Positions 1-6,228 of a DNA stretch of 12,419 bases are shown one piece after another. A model generated the notes under the pieces. The model was given only the letters and a program-made list of their open reading frames with translations, was not told where the DNA came from and searched no databases. Source of the DNA: QQUD01 sp039029915 (GTDB lineage: Bacteria > Chloroflexota > Anaerolineae > Promineifilales > Promineifilaceae); assembly GCA_039029915.1 (NCBI GenBank), contig JBCCFD010000219.1:1-12419 (forward strand), read 5' to 3'. The stretch's first letter is position 1; each line of letters opens with the position of its first letter. The translations under genes and the position numbers were made by a program.

Positions 1-2
1 CA

Positions 3-548
3 TTAATTTCTGTACTTTGGGATGGGAACTTTACATTGTATCAACTTGTAAAGGAGAATGATGAATGGCGAATCGATTATCAATTTGTGACCAGTTATGT
101 GTCTGATTATCGTTACGAAATGATAGATAGTCTTTTTAAAGTAAATTTATCTCTAGATGAAACCCAGTCTTACTTTGGATATGATGGGGTGACCTATCAA
201 TGGGATGAATTAACGGCCGAATTTACCGTCATTAGTCGAAGCGCTCCTAACAGTTTAGGTATACCATTTCGTGAGGCGCTCGATATGGCTGAAATGTTAC
301 TTCTAGATGAAGGGGATTTTACGGCCGTTATTCCCAACCTAACCCTCATTGCCGACGAATATGAGCCGGATACTGAACATGAGAATACTTGGCGTAATTT
401 ATTACCCAAAACGCTTTACCTACTTGGCTTAGCCCATGAATTGGCGGGAAATGAAGCAGAAGCGGTTCGAGCTTATTGGCAATTGTGGCACGATTACCCC
501 ATAAGCCCGTATGCGCTCATGGCATCAGCTAAACTCGAGGAAAAATGA
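3..548 (+). CDS. Hypothetical TPR-like protein, 5'-truncated by the window edge
   Basis: The frame is open from the first in-frame codon at position 3, so the start lies outside the window and only about the last 181 residues are seen. An internal TTG at 36 could be mistaken for a start but has no ribosome binding site. The N-terminal part seen is rich in W, Y and charged residues (WDGNF, DEWRIDYQF) and looks like a beta-sheet domain. The last 90 residues are helical with TPR-like spacing: a helix around EALDMAEMLLLDEGDF, then LGLAHELAGNEAEAVRAYWQLW followed by YPISPYALMASAKLEE, which fits the A/Y-x-LG-x-A...A pattern of TPR helices. No catalytic motif is visible. Function unknown; a scaffold or envelope-associated TPR protein is a guess. 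The stop codon lies inside the terminator hairpin at 541-588. Confidence 0.7.
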   Translation, partial: LISVLWDGNFTLYQLVKENDEWRIDYQFVTSYVSDYRYEMIDSLFKVNLSLDETQSYFGYDGVTYQWDELTAEFTVISRSAPNSLGIPFREALDMAEMLLLDEGDFTAVIPNLTLIADEYEPDTEHENTWRNLLPKTLYLLGLAHELAGNEAEAVRAYWQLWHDYPISPYALMASAKLEEK

Positions 549-588
549 TTGTATGGACAAGGCGCACCTTGTCCATACAATCATTTTT
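541..588. terminator. Perfect 22-bp bidirectional terminator hairpin shared by two convergent genes
   Basis: Positions 541-562 and 567-588 are perfectly complementary over 22 bp with a CGCA loop. The outer arms begin with AAAAA and end with TTTTT, so a U-tract follows the stem in either direction. The plus-strand gene stops at 546-548 (TGA), and the minus-strand gene's stop (TAA) occupies 587-589. Both stop codons are therefore in or touching the stem. This is a compact, symmetrical intrinsic terminator. Confidence 0.9.
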
Positions 589-787
589 AAAATAAATCCC
601 AGTGACTACTTTCATAGGTTTTTCCTTCTAGCCTGGCTTTGAGACGGGCGCGAACATAGGCGGCTTGGGCTTTTTTCGTCCATGAGCCAATATCCTTTAA
701 GTTCAGGGATTCAATATACGCTTCAATATCAAATGTTTTATCGAGCTTTTGGGGTAGTTTGTTTTCTAACTCTTTTTTATCGTTCAT
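587..787 (-). CDS. Small hypothetical protein, 66 aa
   Basis: ATG start at 787 and TAA at 587-589. The protein is lysine-rich and charged: MNDKKELENKLPQKLDKT, then a hydrophilic segment with IEAYIESLNLKDIGSW, and a C-terminal basic helix YVRARLKARLEGK ending in WDLF. There is no membrane segment, signal peptide or metal-binding motif. I do not recognise a family. It is supported as real by its tight fit against the shared terminator and by lying directly downstream of the structured repeat at 809-923, which would form its 5' leader. No strong SD is present; the nearest purine run (AAGAAGG) is about 17 nt upstream. A possible -10 hexamer TATAGT (minus strand, 938-933) would start transcription at about 926, right at the repeat boundary. 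Confidence 0.55.
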   Translation of the reverse strand: MNDKKELENKLPQKLDKTFDIEAYIESLNLKDIGSWTKKAQAAYVRARLKARLEGKTYESSHWDLF

Positions 788-808
788 CAGTCAACTGTCC
801 AAACCTTC

Positions 809-923
809 TTTAAGCGTTCCGAAGTTTCTAAATTGAAAACCCAGTTAGATAAAAGCTTCGGAACCTCGAGGAAACGAAGTTAATAGACGCCGTTTTATTC
901 AAAGCAGGAACTTCGTTTCACTT
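809..923 (-). repeat. 115-bp dispersed structured repeat, copy 1
   Basis: The reverse complement of this segment aligns without gaps to 11504-11618, about 98 of 115 positions identical by hand count. It contains two perfect inverted repeats: GTTCCGAAG (816-824) with CTTCGGAAC (856-864), and GAAACGAAGTT (871-881) with AACTTCGTTTC (909-919), separated by the CCTCGAGG palindrome. The ends 812-816 and 919-923 can also pair, so the whole unit folds as a three-way junction. Read on the minus strand, it ends 22 nt before the start codon of the 66-aa gene. It may be a MITE-like element or a structured RNA leader. Confidence 0.75.
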
Positions 924-1004
924 AATGAGCACACTATATCAAATTTTGAATCATTTTTGACAGTTTTTGCTTGCAATACGGCCGTTTCGCGCTACAGTTC
1001 TCGA

Positions 1005-1619
1005 ATGATTAAACCAATTCGCTGGTCCTCATTTGTTCGAGATTTCATTGTGATTCAAATTGGCTTTGCCGTCTTTGCTCTATCCATTGCCCTGTTGATT
1101 CAGGCTAATTTGGGCACCAGCCCGTGGGTGATGCTAACGGTGGCGCTGTCAGACATCATTGGCTGGAGCGTAGGGACGCTCACCATCTTGATCGGCTTCG
1201 TGGTGTTAGCTGGATCACTTTATTTCAAGGAACAGATAGGGTGGGGCACGTTGGGCAATATTTTGTGCATTGGGCCGTGGCTGGATGGGGCGCTTTTGCT
1301 GGTGCCGTCCGTAACGGGCAATTGGCCGATCCAGCTACTGATGCTGTTTGCGTCTGCGCTGTTGATGGGGATGGCAACGGCCGTTTACATCGGCGTCGAT
1401 GCTGGGGCTGGGCCTCGGGATACGCTGATGCTAGCCGTCACGCGCAATAGCCGCCTAAGCTTGCGGCAGGCACGGGCGACGATTGAACTGATTGTGCTGT
1501 TGTTTGGGGTATTGTTGGGTGGCCCAGTCGGGTGGGGAACCGTTATTTTTGCACTCATCATTGGCCCAGCGGTACAGTGGGGGTTTCGATTGTTTGGGGT
1601 GGAGGCGAAAAAGGGGTGA
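1005..1619 (+). CDS. YczE/YyaS/YitT-type integral membrane protein
   Basis: Polytopic membrane protein of 204 aa, of the YczE family found in many Gram-positives and Chloroflexota; its molecular role is not established. Hydrophobic segments lie at about residues 14-34, 42-50/56-73, 82-101, 108-130 and 158-193, giving roughly five to six membrane passes. The family signatures are visible: ANLGTSPW at 34-41 after the first helix, SVGTLTILIG at 55-64 and GAGPRDTLML at 134-143. I chose the ATG at 1005 because the protein then starts just before the first membrane helix. A TTG at 957 would add 16 residues, but that triplet is part of a TTGACA hexamer and has no SD. No good SD precedes 1005 either, so the start is uncertain. 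It ends 8 nt from the convergent methyltransferase. Confidence 0.8.
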   Translation: MIKPIRWSSFVRDFIVIQIGFAVFALSIALLIQANLGTSPWVMLTVALSDIIGWSVGTLTILIGFVVLAGSLYFKEQIGWGTLGNILCIGPWLDGALLLVPSVTGNWPIQLLMLFASALLMGMATAVYIGVDAGAGPRDTLMLAVTRNSRLSLRQARATIELIVLLFGVLLGGPVGWGTVIFALIIGPAVQWGFRLFGVEAKKG

Positions 1620-1627
1620 GTTAGATG

Positions 1628-2338
1628 TCAGCGCTTTCGACATTCAAAAACCATTGCCAGTGGTTTGTGCTGGTGAGGCTTTAGGGCTGGTTTCTCGTTG
1701 ATGACTTGTTCGTTTGCAAACAGTTCAGTAGCAACCCAGTTAAATCCGGCTTTGGTGAGAATTTTTTCGTAAACGGCCGTGTTTCTCAAGACAATGGGTA
1801 ATCGCATTTGGTTTGAGCCTGGCATCGTCAGAATGCCGTCCTGATTTTTCTTTAACAGCTTTTGTCTATCGAGTCGCGCGATAAATTCGGGGTGAGTAAT
1901 TGTTGCTAATAAAAGTCCTTCTTTTGCTAACACCCGCTCACATTCCCTCAGCGCTCGTTTTAAGCCAGCGGTTGTTAGCTCATTAAAAACCATCGTGGCA
2001 ATGAGTAGATCAACCGTGCTGTCAGAAAATGGGAAGGTGCTGCGAACGTCAAGCTGGTAATAGTTGGCGCCCTCTAGCCAAAAATTGCCTTGGGCAATTT
2101 GCAGCAGCCTGGCTGATTGGTCAGTGATGTTGATTGAAATAGGGGATTGTTCTGGAAAATGTTCAAAAAGCAGATTGGCAAAGTATCCATTTCCAGCCCC
2201 CAAATCGACGATAAATTTGCCCTCAATAGATTCAATTTTTTCAAGAAGGAACGCGTTGAGCTGATGTTTCTTGAAACTTCCACCCCTAAATCCAGTGGTC
2301 GAATGCCAATTTTTAGCAATTTTATCGTAAAAAGCCAT
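1628..2338 (-). CDS. Class I SAM-dependent methyltransferase
   Basis: 236-aa soluble protein with a Rossmann-type methyltransferase fold. Motif I is clear at residues 44-53 (VDLGAGNGYF), which binds the SAM methionine and adenosyl parts. The acidic end of strand 2 is probably Asp73 in NITDQS, followed by QLDVR with Asp97 and the strand-4 region DLLIATMVFNEL at 110-121. RECERVLAKEGLLLATITHPEF is the post-motif region typical of Methyltransf_11/25 members. The C-terminal part (MRLPIVLRNTAVYEKILTKAGF) resembles the lid of small-molecule methyltransferases. The substrate cannot be told from sequence. It is the last gene of a minus-strand cluster: its ATG is 2 nt after the carbonic anhydrase stop codon, suggesting translational coupling. 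Confidence 0.88.
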   Translation of the reverse strand: MAFYDKIAKNWHSTTGFRGGSFKKHQLNAFLLEKIESIEGKFIVDLGAGNGYFANLLFEHFPEQSPISINITDQSARLLQIAQGNFWLEGANYYQLDVRSTFPFSDSTVDLLIATMVFNELTTAGLKRALRECERVLAKEGLLLATITHPEFIARLDRQKLLKKNQDGILTMPGSNQMRLPIVLRNTAVYEKILTKAGFNWVATELFANEQVINEKPALKPHQHKPLAMVFECRKR

Positions 2339-2340
2339 GG

Positions 2341-2952
2341 TTATTCAAAAAATAATACTTCTCCATTGCTCAGCATATATTGGGCACTGATAATTTTCAG
2401 CTGCCCATTTGCCTCTCGCTCACGGAGTGTGTCTGAATTTTCTTTGAGCTGTTTAATGGTGTGTTTGGCGTTTTGCTGGATGGCTTGGTTTTCAAGGAGT
2501 TTTGAGTCCTCGATTGGCGGATTTTGGATCAACGGCCGTATTCCCGCCGCAATCTTTTTGATAACAGCCGTTAACTTTGGCGAGAATGCCATAGCGGGGT
2601 CGTTAATTGTGCCAATCGCTGCACCGACGGCACCACAGCTTTCATGCCCCAATACCACAAGAAGGGGTGTTTCTAAATGCTCCGCCGCATATTCAATGGA
2701 GCCAGTAACGGCCGTATCCGCCACATTTCCCGCCACCCGAATAACAAACAGCTGGCCAAGCGCTTGGTCAAAAATTAGCTCGGGGGGGACGCGTGAATCG
2801 GCACAGCCTAGAATGATGGCAAACGGACTTTGCCCCGTGGTTAAGCTTTGGCGATGGCTGTGATCAAGCTTAGCGCCATGTGTTGACTGATTTTCTACAA
2901 AGCGGCGATTCCCGTCTTTGAGTTTTTGAATTTCTTCTTCTGCAAACGACAT
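2341..2952 (-). CDS. Beta-class carbonic anhydrase
   Basis: Catalyses reversible CO2 hydration in the cytoplasm. The 203-aa protein has the full beta-CA signature: zinc ligands Cys50 (CADSR), His103 and Cys106 (GHESCGA), and the catalytic dyad Asp52/Arg54. Also present are VIRVAGN at 70-76, the N-terminal helix KLKDGNRRFVENQ and the VTGSIEYA segment before GHESC. Length matches the family (about 190-220 aa). I chose the ATG at 2952, where the family-typical helix begins and which lies 4 nt after the upstream DUF1801 stop codon. A start at 2997 would add 15 residues and overlap DUF1801. The region before 2952 carries only a weak purine-rich SD (GGGAAAG...AAGAAG), so coupling to upstream translation is likely. 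Confidence 0.93.
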   Translation of the reverse strand: MSFAEEEIQKLKDGNRRFVENQSTHGAKLDHSHRQSLTTGQSPFAIILGCADSRVPPELIFDQALGQLFVIRVAGNVADTAVTGSIEYAAEHLETPLLVVLGHESCGAVGAAIGTINDPAMAFSPKLTAVIKKIAAGIRPLIQNPPIEDSKLLENQAIQQNAKHTIKQLKENSDTLREREANGQLKIISAQYMLSNGEVLFFE

Positions 2953-2956
2953 CTTC

Positions 2957-3322
2957 TTACTTTCCCGCATCTTTTTGATCGCACCATGCTTTGACAACGG
3001 CCGTTAATTCCGCCTTTTTCGACTCGAGGTCATCATGGTTTTTAAACTTCATCATGCGCGCCTCTTTACCATCTCCCTCTAAGTTCGGGAAATCCCCTTC
3101 AATAAATTTGCCTCTATGAAACATCAAGCTGGCGTGTTTTTTAGATTTTGGGAAAAAGCTAGCCAGATTGCCGCGATATTCAAACGTTGGGGCCTTCCAT
3201 TTAATGGATTCCGTAATGCGAGCATCGGCGGCCAAAATTGCTTCTCGCACAGCTTGAACCAACTCTTTCTGCGGATTGTCATATGTTTCAAACCATTCAT
3301 CAACAACGATATTTTTGTTCAT
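2957..3322 (-). CDS. DUF1801 domain-containing protein
   Basis: 121-aa soluble protein matching the DUF1801 (YdhG-like) family, whose biochemical function is unknown. Recognisable landmarks are the N-terminal helical segment EWFETYDNPQKELVQAVREAILAAD, the core motif ITESIKWKAPTFEYRGNLASFF (the 'E-x-I-K-W-x-x-P-x-F' signature) and the strand HASLMFHRGKFI, followed by ARMMKFKNHDDL and a C-terminal helix ending in WCDQKD. Its length is normal for the family. It is the first gene of the three-gene minus-strand cluster with carbonic anhydrase and the methyltransferase. The 139 bp upstream (3323-3461) are AT-rich and must hold any promoter for the cluster, but I see no convincing -35/-10 pair there. 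Confidence 0.88.
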   Translation of the reverse strand: MNKNIVVDEWFETYDNPQKELVQAVREAILAADARITESIKWKAPTFEYRGNLASFFPKSKKHASLMFHRGKFIEGDFPNLEGDGKEARMMKFKNHDDLESKKAELTAVVKAWCDQKDAGK

Positions 3323-3461
3323 GTTTCTTCCAGTTACACTTTTTAATCGTACGCTAACTGCCTAAGGCTTACGAAAATTTTTTAGGGCATGCAAAATACA
3401 CCACGTCTTTTAAAATTGCTTAATTGTAGCAAAAAATCGTTTTATTTTTGTACATTTAGGT

Positions 3462-4145
3462 TCATAAGAACCATCGGCGTTCAAATATCTTAATGATTCT
3501 CAGGCTAAGAAAAAACCCGATAATTAACCCAATGATGAATGGTGGTGGCACCATATAAATGTGGAAAAATGCAAGCGATTTCGTGTATAAGGTCAAATTC
3601 CCTTTTTGTGAAATGGTATAGCAGAAATACGTGTTGGCCAGTGCATGTTCAAAAATAAATCCATTGGAATCTATAATTTGCTCTTTCACAAAGGGATAAA
3701 TAATTCGATCTTCACACATATAAGTTTGAGGGAGATATGGTTTTTCATCTAAAAAGATGGGGACCCAATCTGAATTAACTAATTCGTAAAGATCTCCATT
3801 GCTAGTTTCCAAATATATCCGGTCAGGATGGTAATCAAAGTAAAAATTATAGCTTGGACTATTCGGCAATGGAGCTAATCGTTGCTGTTGATTCTGATGT
3901 AGTAAAACAATTGAATCATCAGTTAGTCGAGCAATGATTGTTGCATACTCTATTCTTTCTGAATGTTTAACATGAAGAATATCAGATATTCCATGTACAT
4001 CTGGGTAAACTTCTTGGCCCCTCCAAAGAAAATGAGCCGGAGGGGGCAAGAGTTGATCGATGACAATGACCCCAACAAAACTTCCCCCTCCCATTCCGAT
4101 AAGAATTAAACTGATTTTGAGCAGACCTTCAAAAATTTTTGCCAT
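3462..4145 (-). CDS. Membrane-anchored hypothetical protein with extracytoplasmic domain
   Basis: 227-aa protein with a hydrophobic N-terminal segment (about residues 8-31, glycine-rich LIGMGGGSFVGVIVI) and a second one near the C-terminus (about 198-217, PPPFIIGLIIGFFLSL) followed by a positively charged tail. Between them is a region of about 165 residues rich in Y, H, I and short beta-like stretches (IYLETSNGDLYELVNSDW, ATIIARLTDDSIVLL) that resembles a small beta-propeller or sheet domain without a recognised signature. Topology is probably N-in/C-in with an exported central domain. The SD AGGTG sits 4-5 nt before ATG and supports this start. Family not recognised. The gene is visibly richer in A/T than moaA and contains no ACGGCCGT word, which could mean foreign origin. 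It lies 52 nt downstream of the next membrane protein and may be co-transcribed with it. Confidence 0.75.
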   Translation of the reverse strand: MAKIFEGLLKISLILIGMGGGSFVGVIVIDQLLPPPAHFLWRGQEVYPDVHGISDILHVKHSERIEYATIIARLTDDSIVLLHQNQQQRLAPLPNSPSYNFYFDYHPDRIYLETSNGDLYELVNSDWVPIFLDEKPYLPQTYMCEDRIIYPFVKEQIIDSNGFIFEHALANTYFCYTISQKGNLTLYTKSLAFFHIYMVPPPFIIGLIIGFFLSLRIIKIFERRWFL

Positions 4146-4197
4146 TTTTCACCTAGATTTATTTTTAAAACAAAATCTATTGGTGATTTGTGACAAA

Positions 4198-4698
4198 TTA
4201 TCCCCCCAGTCGTGTTAGTGCGAGTGTGTTCCAAATGAATGCAAGCGCAATGGATATTGCTATTCGATAGAGCCCGCAACGCTTGCTAAATTTATGAACG
4301 AAATAACGGGCTGGTCGAATCGTGTTGCGGATAAAAGGACGAAAAGAAATCATCCTTGGTTTCCTATGTTTTCTCTGAAACGTAATGGTTGATTGAGTTT
4401 GCCGTTCAAGTAAGCCATACAAAAGGGAAATGACTAAAAGCAAATTGGGGAAATGGCGACCATCTTCAAAAAAAATTTCAAAGCGGACTATGATGAATAT
4501 GAAAAGCGCTAAAAAAAGAGACCAGCCGATATAAATGCTTCTTATATTGGGATGCGCTGCTGATAATTTCCCCCAGCTAAGTAGCGTGGCTGGATTTGAG
4601 AAAAAGTAGATGGCATGGGCGATTTGAAAACCCGTAGTTTGGATGAGAAAGATAACGGCCGTTGCCAGAAAAATTTGTAAATCATCAATGGGTTCCAT
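4198..4698 (-). CDS. Small polytopic membrane protein, hypothetical
   Basis: 166-aa protein starting MEPIDDLQIF. Hydrophobic segments: about residues 8-32 (IFLATAVIFLIQTTGFQIAH), 53-75 (SIYIGWSLFLALFIFIIVRF), a shorter one at about 84-97 (LLLVISLLYGLL) and a C-terminal one at about 144-162 (IAISIALAFIWNTLAL). Between the third and last is a very basic loop (QRKHRKPRMISFRPFIRNTIRPARYF), so this loop is probably cytoplasmic. No family recognised. The frame is open upstream to 4830, but that extension runs through the 3' end of moaA in another frame and looks non-coding (proline/arginine-rich). The ATG at 4698, 38 nt after the moaA stop, is therefore preferred although its SD is weak. Its position behind moaA suggests read-through transcription. 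Confidence 0.65.
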   Translation of the reverse strand: MEPIDDLQIFLATAVIFLIQTTGFQIAHAIYFFSNPATLLSWGKLSAAHPNIRSIYIGWSLFLALFIFIIVRFEIFFEDGRHFPNLLLVISLLYGLLERQTQSTITFQRKHRKPRMISFRPFIRNTIRPARYFVHKFSKRCGLYRIAISIALAFIWNTLALTRLGG

Positions 4699-4736
4699 AA
4701 ATCTATCAACGAACCTACTAATGAGAGAACGACAGT

Positions 4737-5762
4737 TTATCCTCCAATGCGGTACATTTCGGCGCCTTTGGCGGGGAGGCGGGTGAAGGAGGTGCGCATT
4801 TCTGAGTAGCGGTCGTTTCGTTTTTGCCAAACGCCAGTGATGCGCTGCAGCATTTCCTCGTCGGAAGCGCCTTCGCGCATGGGGGCACGTAGGTCGGTGC
4901 CATTGACGGCAAAGAGGCAGGTGTAATATTCCCCTGCGCTGGAGATGCGGGCGCGGGTGCAGTTACCGCAGAACGGTTTGGTGACTGAGGCAATAACGCC
5001 AATTTCGCCGCTGCCATCGGTGAAGCGGTAGCGAGTGGCAACTTCGCCTTTGTAGTTTGGGGGAATTGCTTCAATGGGGAATTCAGCGTCAATCGTGTCT
5101 AAAATTTCATCTGCTGTTAAAACATCGTCTAATTTCCAGCCGTTGAGATTGCCGACGTCCATATATTCGATAAAGCGAATGATATGGCCGGTGCCTTTGA
5201 AGTGGCGTACGAGGTCGAGGAGGGTGTGGTCGTTGACTCCTTTTTTAACCACGCAGTTTAGCTTGATGCGCTGGAAGCCGACGGAAACGGCCGTTTCGAT
5301 GCCGTTTAACACTTGGGCGACGCTTGATTTACGGCCGTTCATGACCTGAAAGACTTCTTCATCGAGTGAGTCAAGGCTGACAGTCAGGCGGTGTAGCCCA
5401 GCTTCCTTTAACCCTCTTGCGCGGCGAGCCAGATGAGACGCATTCGTGGTTAACGCTACATCTTCAATGCCGGGCAAGCGAGTCAATTCGGAGACAATAT
5501 GAATCACTTCGGGATGAATCAGCGGCTCGCCACCCGTAATGCGCAGCTTAGAAACGCCAATCTCACTAAAAAGGCGGGAAAGGCGAATGATTTCCTCACT
5601 GCTCAAACGCTGCTTTTTGGTGAGGAAGTTATAATCCGCGCCAAAAATTTCGGCAGGCATACAGTAAGGACATCGGAAATTGCAAATATCAATAATCGAA
5701 ATTCGTAAATCACGAATCGGTCGTTTAAATTTATCGCGTAATGTTTTCGTGTCTGTTTGCAT
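4737..5762 (-). CDS. moaA: GTP 3',8-cyclase MoaA (molybdenum cofactor biosynthesis)
   Basis: Radical-SAM enzyme that, with MoaC, converts GTP to cyclic pyranopterin monophosphate, the first step of molybdenum cofactor synthesis. At 341 aa it is of normal length. The N-terminal cluster motif CxxxCxxC is Cys27, Cys31 and Cys34 (ICNFRCPYC), and the SAM-binding GGEP is at 77-80. The second, substrate-binding 4Fe-4S cluster has Cys265, Cys268 and Cys282 (FCGNCTRAR...YTCLF). The protein ends in the conserved Gly-Gly (YRIGG) needed for activity in this family. ATG start at 5762, with a possible SD AAAGG about 10 nt upstream. Two near-perfect palindromes lie directly in front of the gene (5776-5794, 5802-5821). 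No other moa or moe gene is in the window, so it appears to stand apart from the rest of the pathway. Confidence 0.96.
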   Translation of the reverse strand: MQTDTKTLRDKFKRPIRDLRISIIDICNFRCPYCMPAEIFGADYNFLTKKQRLSSEEIIRLSRLFSEIGVSKLRITGGEPLIHPEVIHIVSELTRLPGIEDVALTTNASHLARRARGLKEAGLHRLTVSLDSLDEEVFQVMNGRKSSVAQVLNGIETAVSVGFQRIKLNCVVKKGVNDHTLLDLVRHFKGTGHIIRFIEYMDVGNLNGWKLDDVLTADEILDTIDAEFPIEAIPPNYKGEVATRYRFTDGSGEIGVIASVTKPFCGNCTRARISSAGEYYTCLFAVNGTDLRAPMREGASDEEMLQRITGVWQKRNDRYSEMRTSFTRLPAKGAEMYRIGG

Positions 5763-6225
5763 GCTATTATTGCCTTTGATTGATGATCAATCAATCCCCT
5801 AAAGAGTTGGAGCCAACTCTTACATTACTCCCGAATCTTTTTTCGCTCTTAAATCTTATAAATGTGACGACCTTTCACCTTCGACATCTTACATCTATAT
5901 TATTTTTCGATAGTTTGATCCGGCCTGCTGTTACTCGTAATCTAGCCCGTTTTGGTGAGAAGTCAAAAGAAATTAATGAAATTGATCGTATGAGAATCAC
6001 CCAAAAGGAATACGGCGAACGATGGATTGTCCTGTATAATCGCGTATTGCTGGCAGGCTATTTGCACTTTAAACTTTTGTGCAGATAGTGAAAAGTGATA
6101 ACCATTGTTACGCGCTCGCTCTCACCGGTATTTTCACCGAGTGAGGTCGCTCGGTCTGGAACCCGACGACAGACTTCGATAAAAGGGGTATCACTGATGA
6201 TTAACTGTAAGCAAGAGGTGTTTTT
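5763..6225. other. 463-bp divergent intergenic region between moaA and the LCP gene
   Basis: Besides the moaA-proximal palindromes, this stretch holds a TATAAT at 6035-6040 on the plus strand, without a good -35 at 17 nt, that could serve the LCP gene. Between 6121 and 6155 lie overlapping inverted repeats: CTCAC (6121-6125) with GTGAG (6141-6145) plus GGT/ACC, and ACCGAG (6136-6141) with CTCGGT (6150-6155). The two helices share bases and cannot both form. A reading frame at 5780-6088 exists but has no ribosome binding site and no recognisable content, so I treat the region as non-coding. Confidence 0.5.
5776..5821 (-). promoter_or_regulatory. Two adjacent palindromes in the moaA leader
   Basis: First dyad: TTGATTGAT (5776-5784), one central G, ATCAATCAA (5786-5794); 9-bp arms, perfect. 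Second dyad: AAGAGTTGG (5802-5810), AG, CCAACTCTT (5813-5821); 9-bp arms, perfect. They start 14 nt upstream of the moaA ATG and are 7 bp apart. They could be operator sites for a dimeric regulator or two hairpins in the moaA mRNA leader. The first has a one-base centre, so it is better suited to DNA binding than to RNA folding; the second could form a hairpin with a 4-nt loop. There is no U-tract, so they are unlikely to be a terminator. Confidence 0.5.
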
Positions 6226-6228
6226 TTG
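6216..6228 (+). promoter_or_regulatory. SD that fixes a TTG start for the LCP gene
   Basis: AGGTG at 6216-6220 is followed by a 5-nt T-run and TTG at 6226-6228. This spacing is ideal, and the next in-frame ATG or GTG codons lie beyond or inside the membrane helix, so TTG is the likely start. Confidence 0.75.

Noticed and set aside
957..1004. TTG start for the YczE-like protein
   Set aside because: The TTG belongs to a TTGACA hexamer, no SD precedes it, and the extra 16 residues lie outside the family's core. Not fully excluded.
2147..2863. 238-codon plus-strand frame opposite the methyltransferase and carbonic anhydrase genes
   Set aside because: It lies antisense across two clearly recognised genes with catalytic motifs and their boundary; its sequence is serine-rich and low in informative motifs.
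2953..2997. Longer carbonic anhydrase starting at 2997
   Set aside because: It would overlap the DUF1801 gene by about 40 nt and add a poorly conserved basic tail; the family-typical helix begins after the ATG at 2952.
4699..4830. N-terminal extension of the small membrane protein into moaA
   Set aside because: It overlaps the conserved C-terminus of moaA; the extension is proline/arginine-rich and has no SD. The ATG at 4698 gives a sensible membrane protein.
4718..5092. 124-codon Ala/Pro-rich minus-strand frame inside moaA
   Set aside because: Out-of-frame shadow of moaA, whose second cluster cysteines and GG terminus lie in the other frame.
5780..6088. 102-codon plus-strand frame starting at a TTG between moaA and the LCP gene
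   Set aside because: No SD, its start overlaps the palindromes, no recognisable domain, and composition looks like intergenic DNA.
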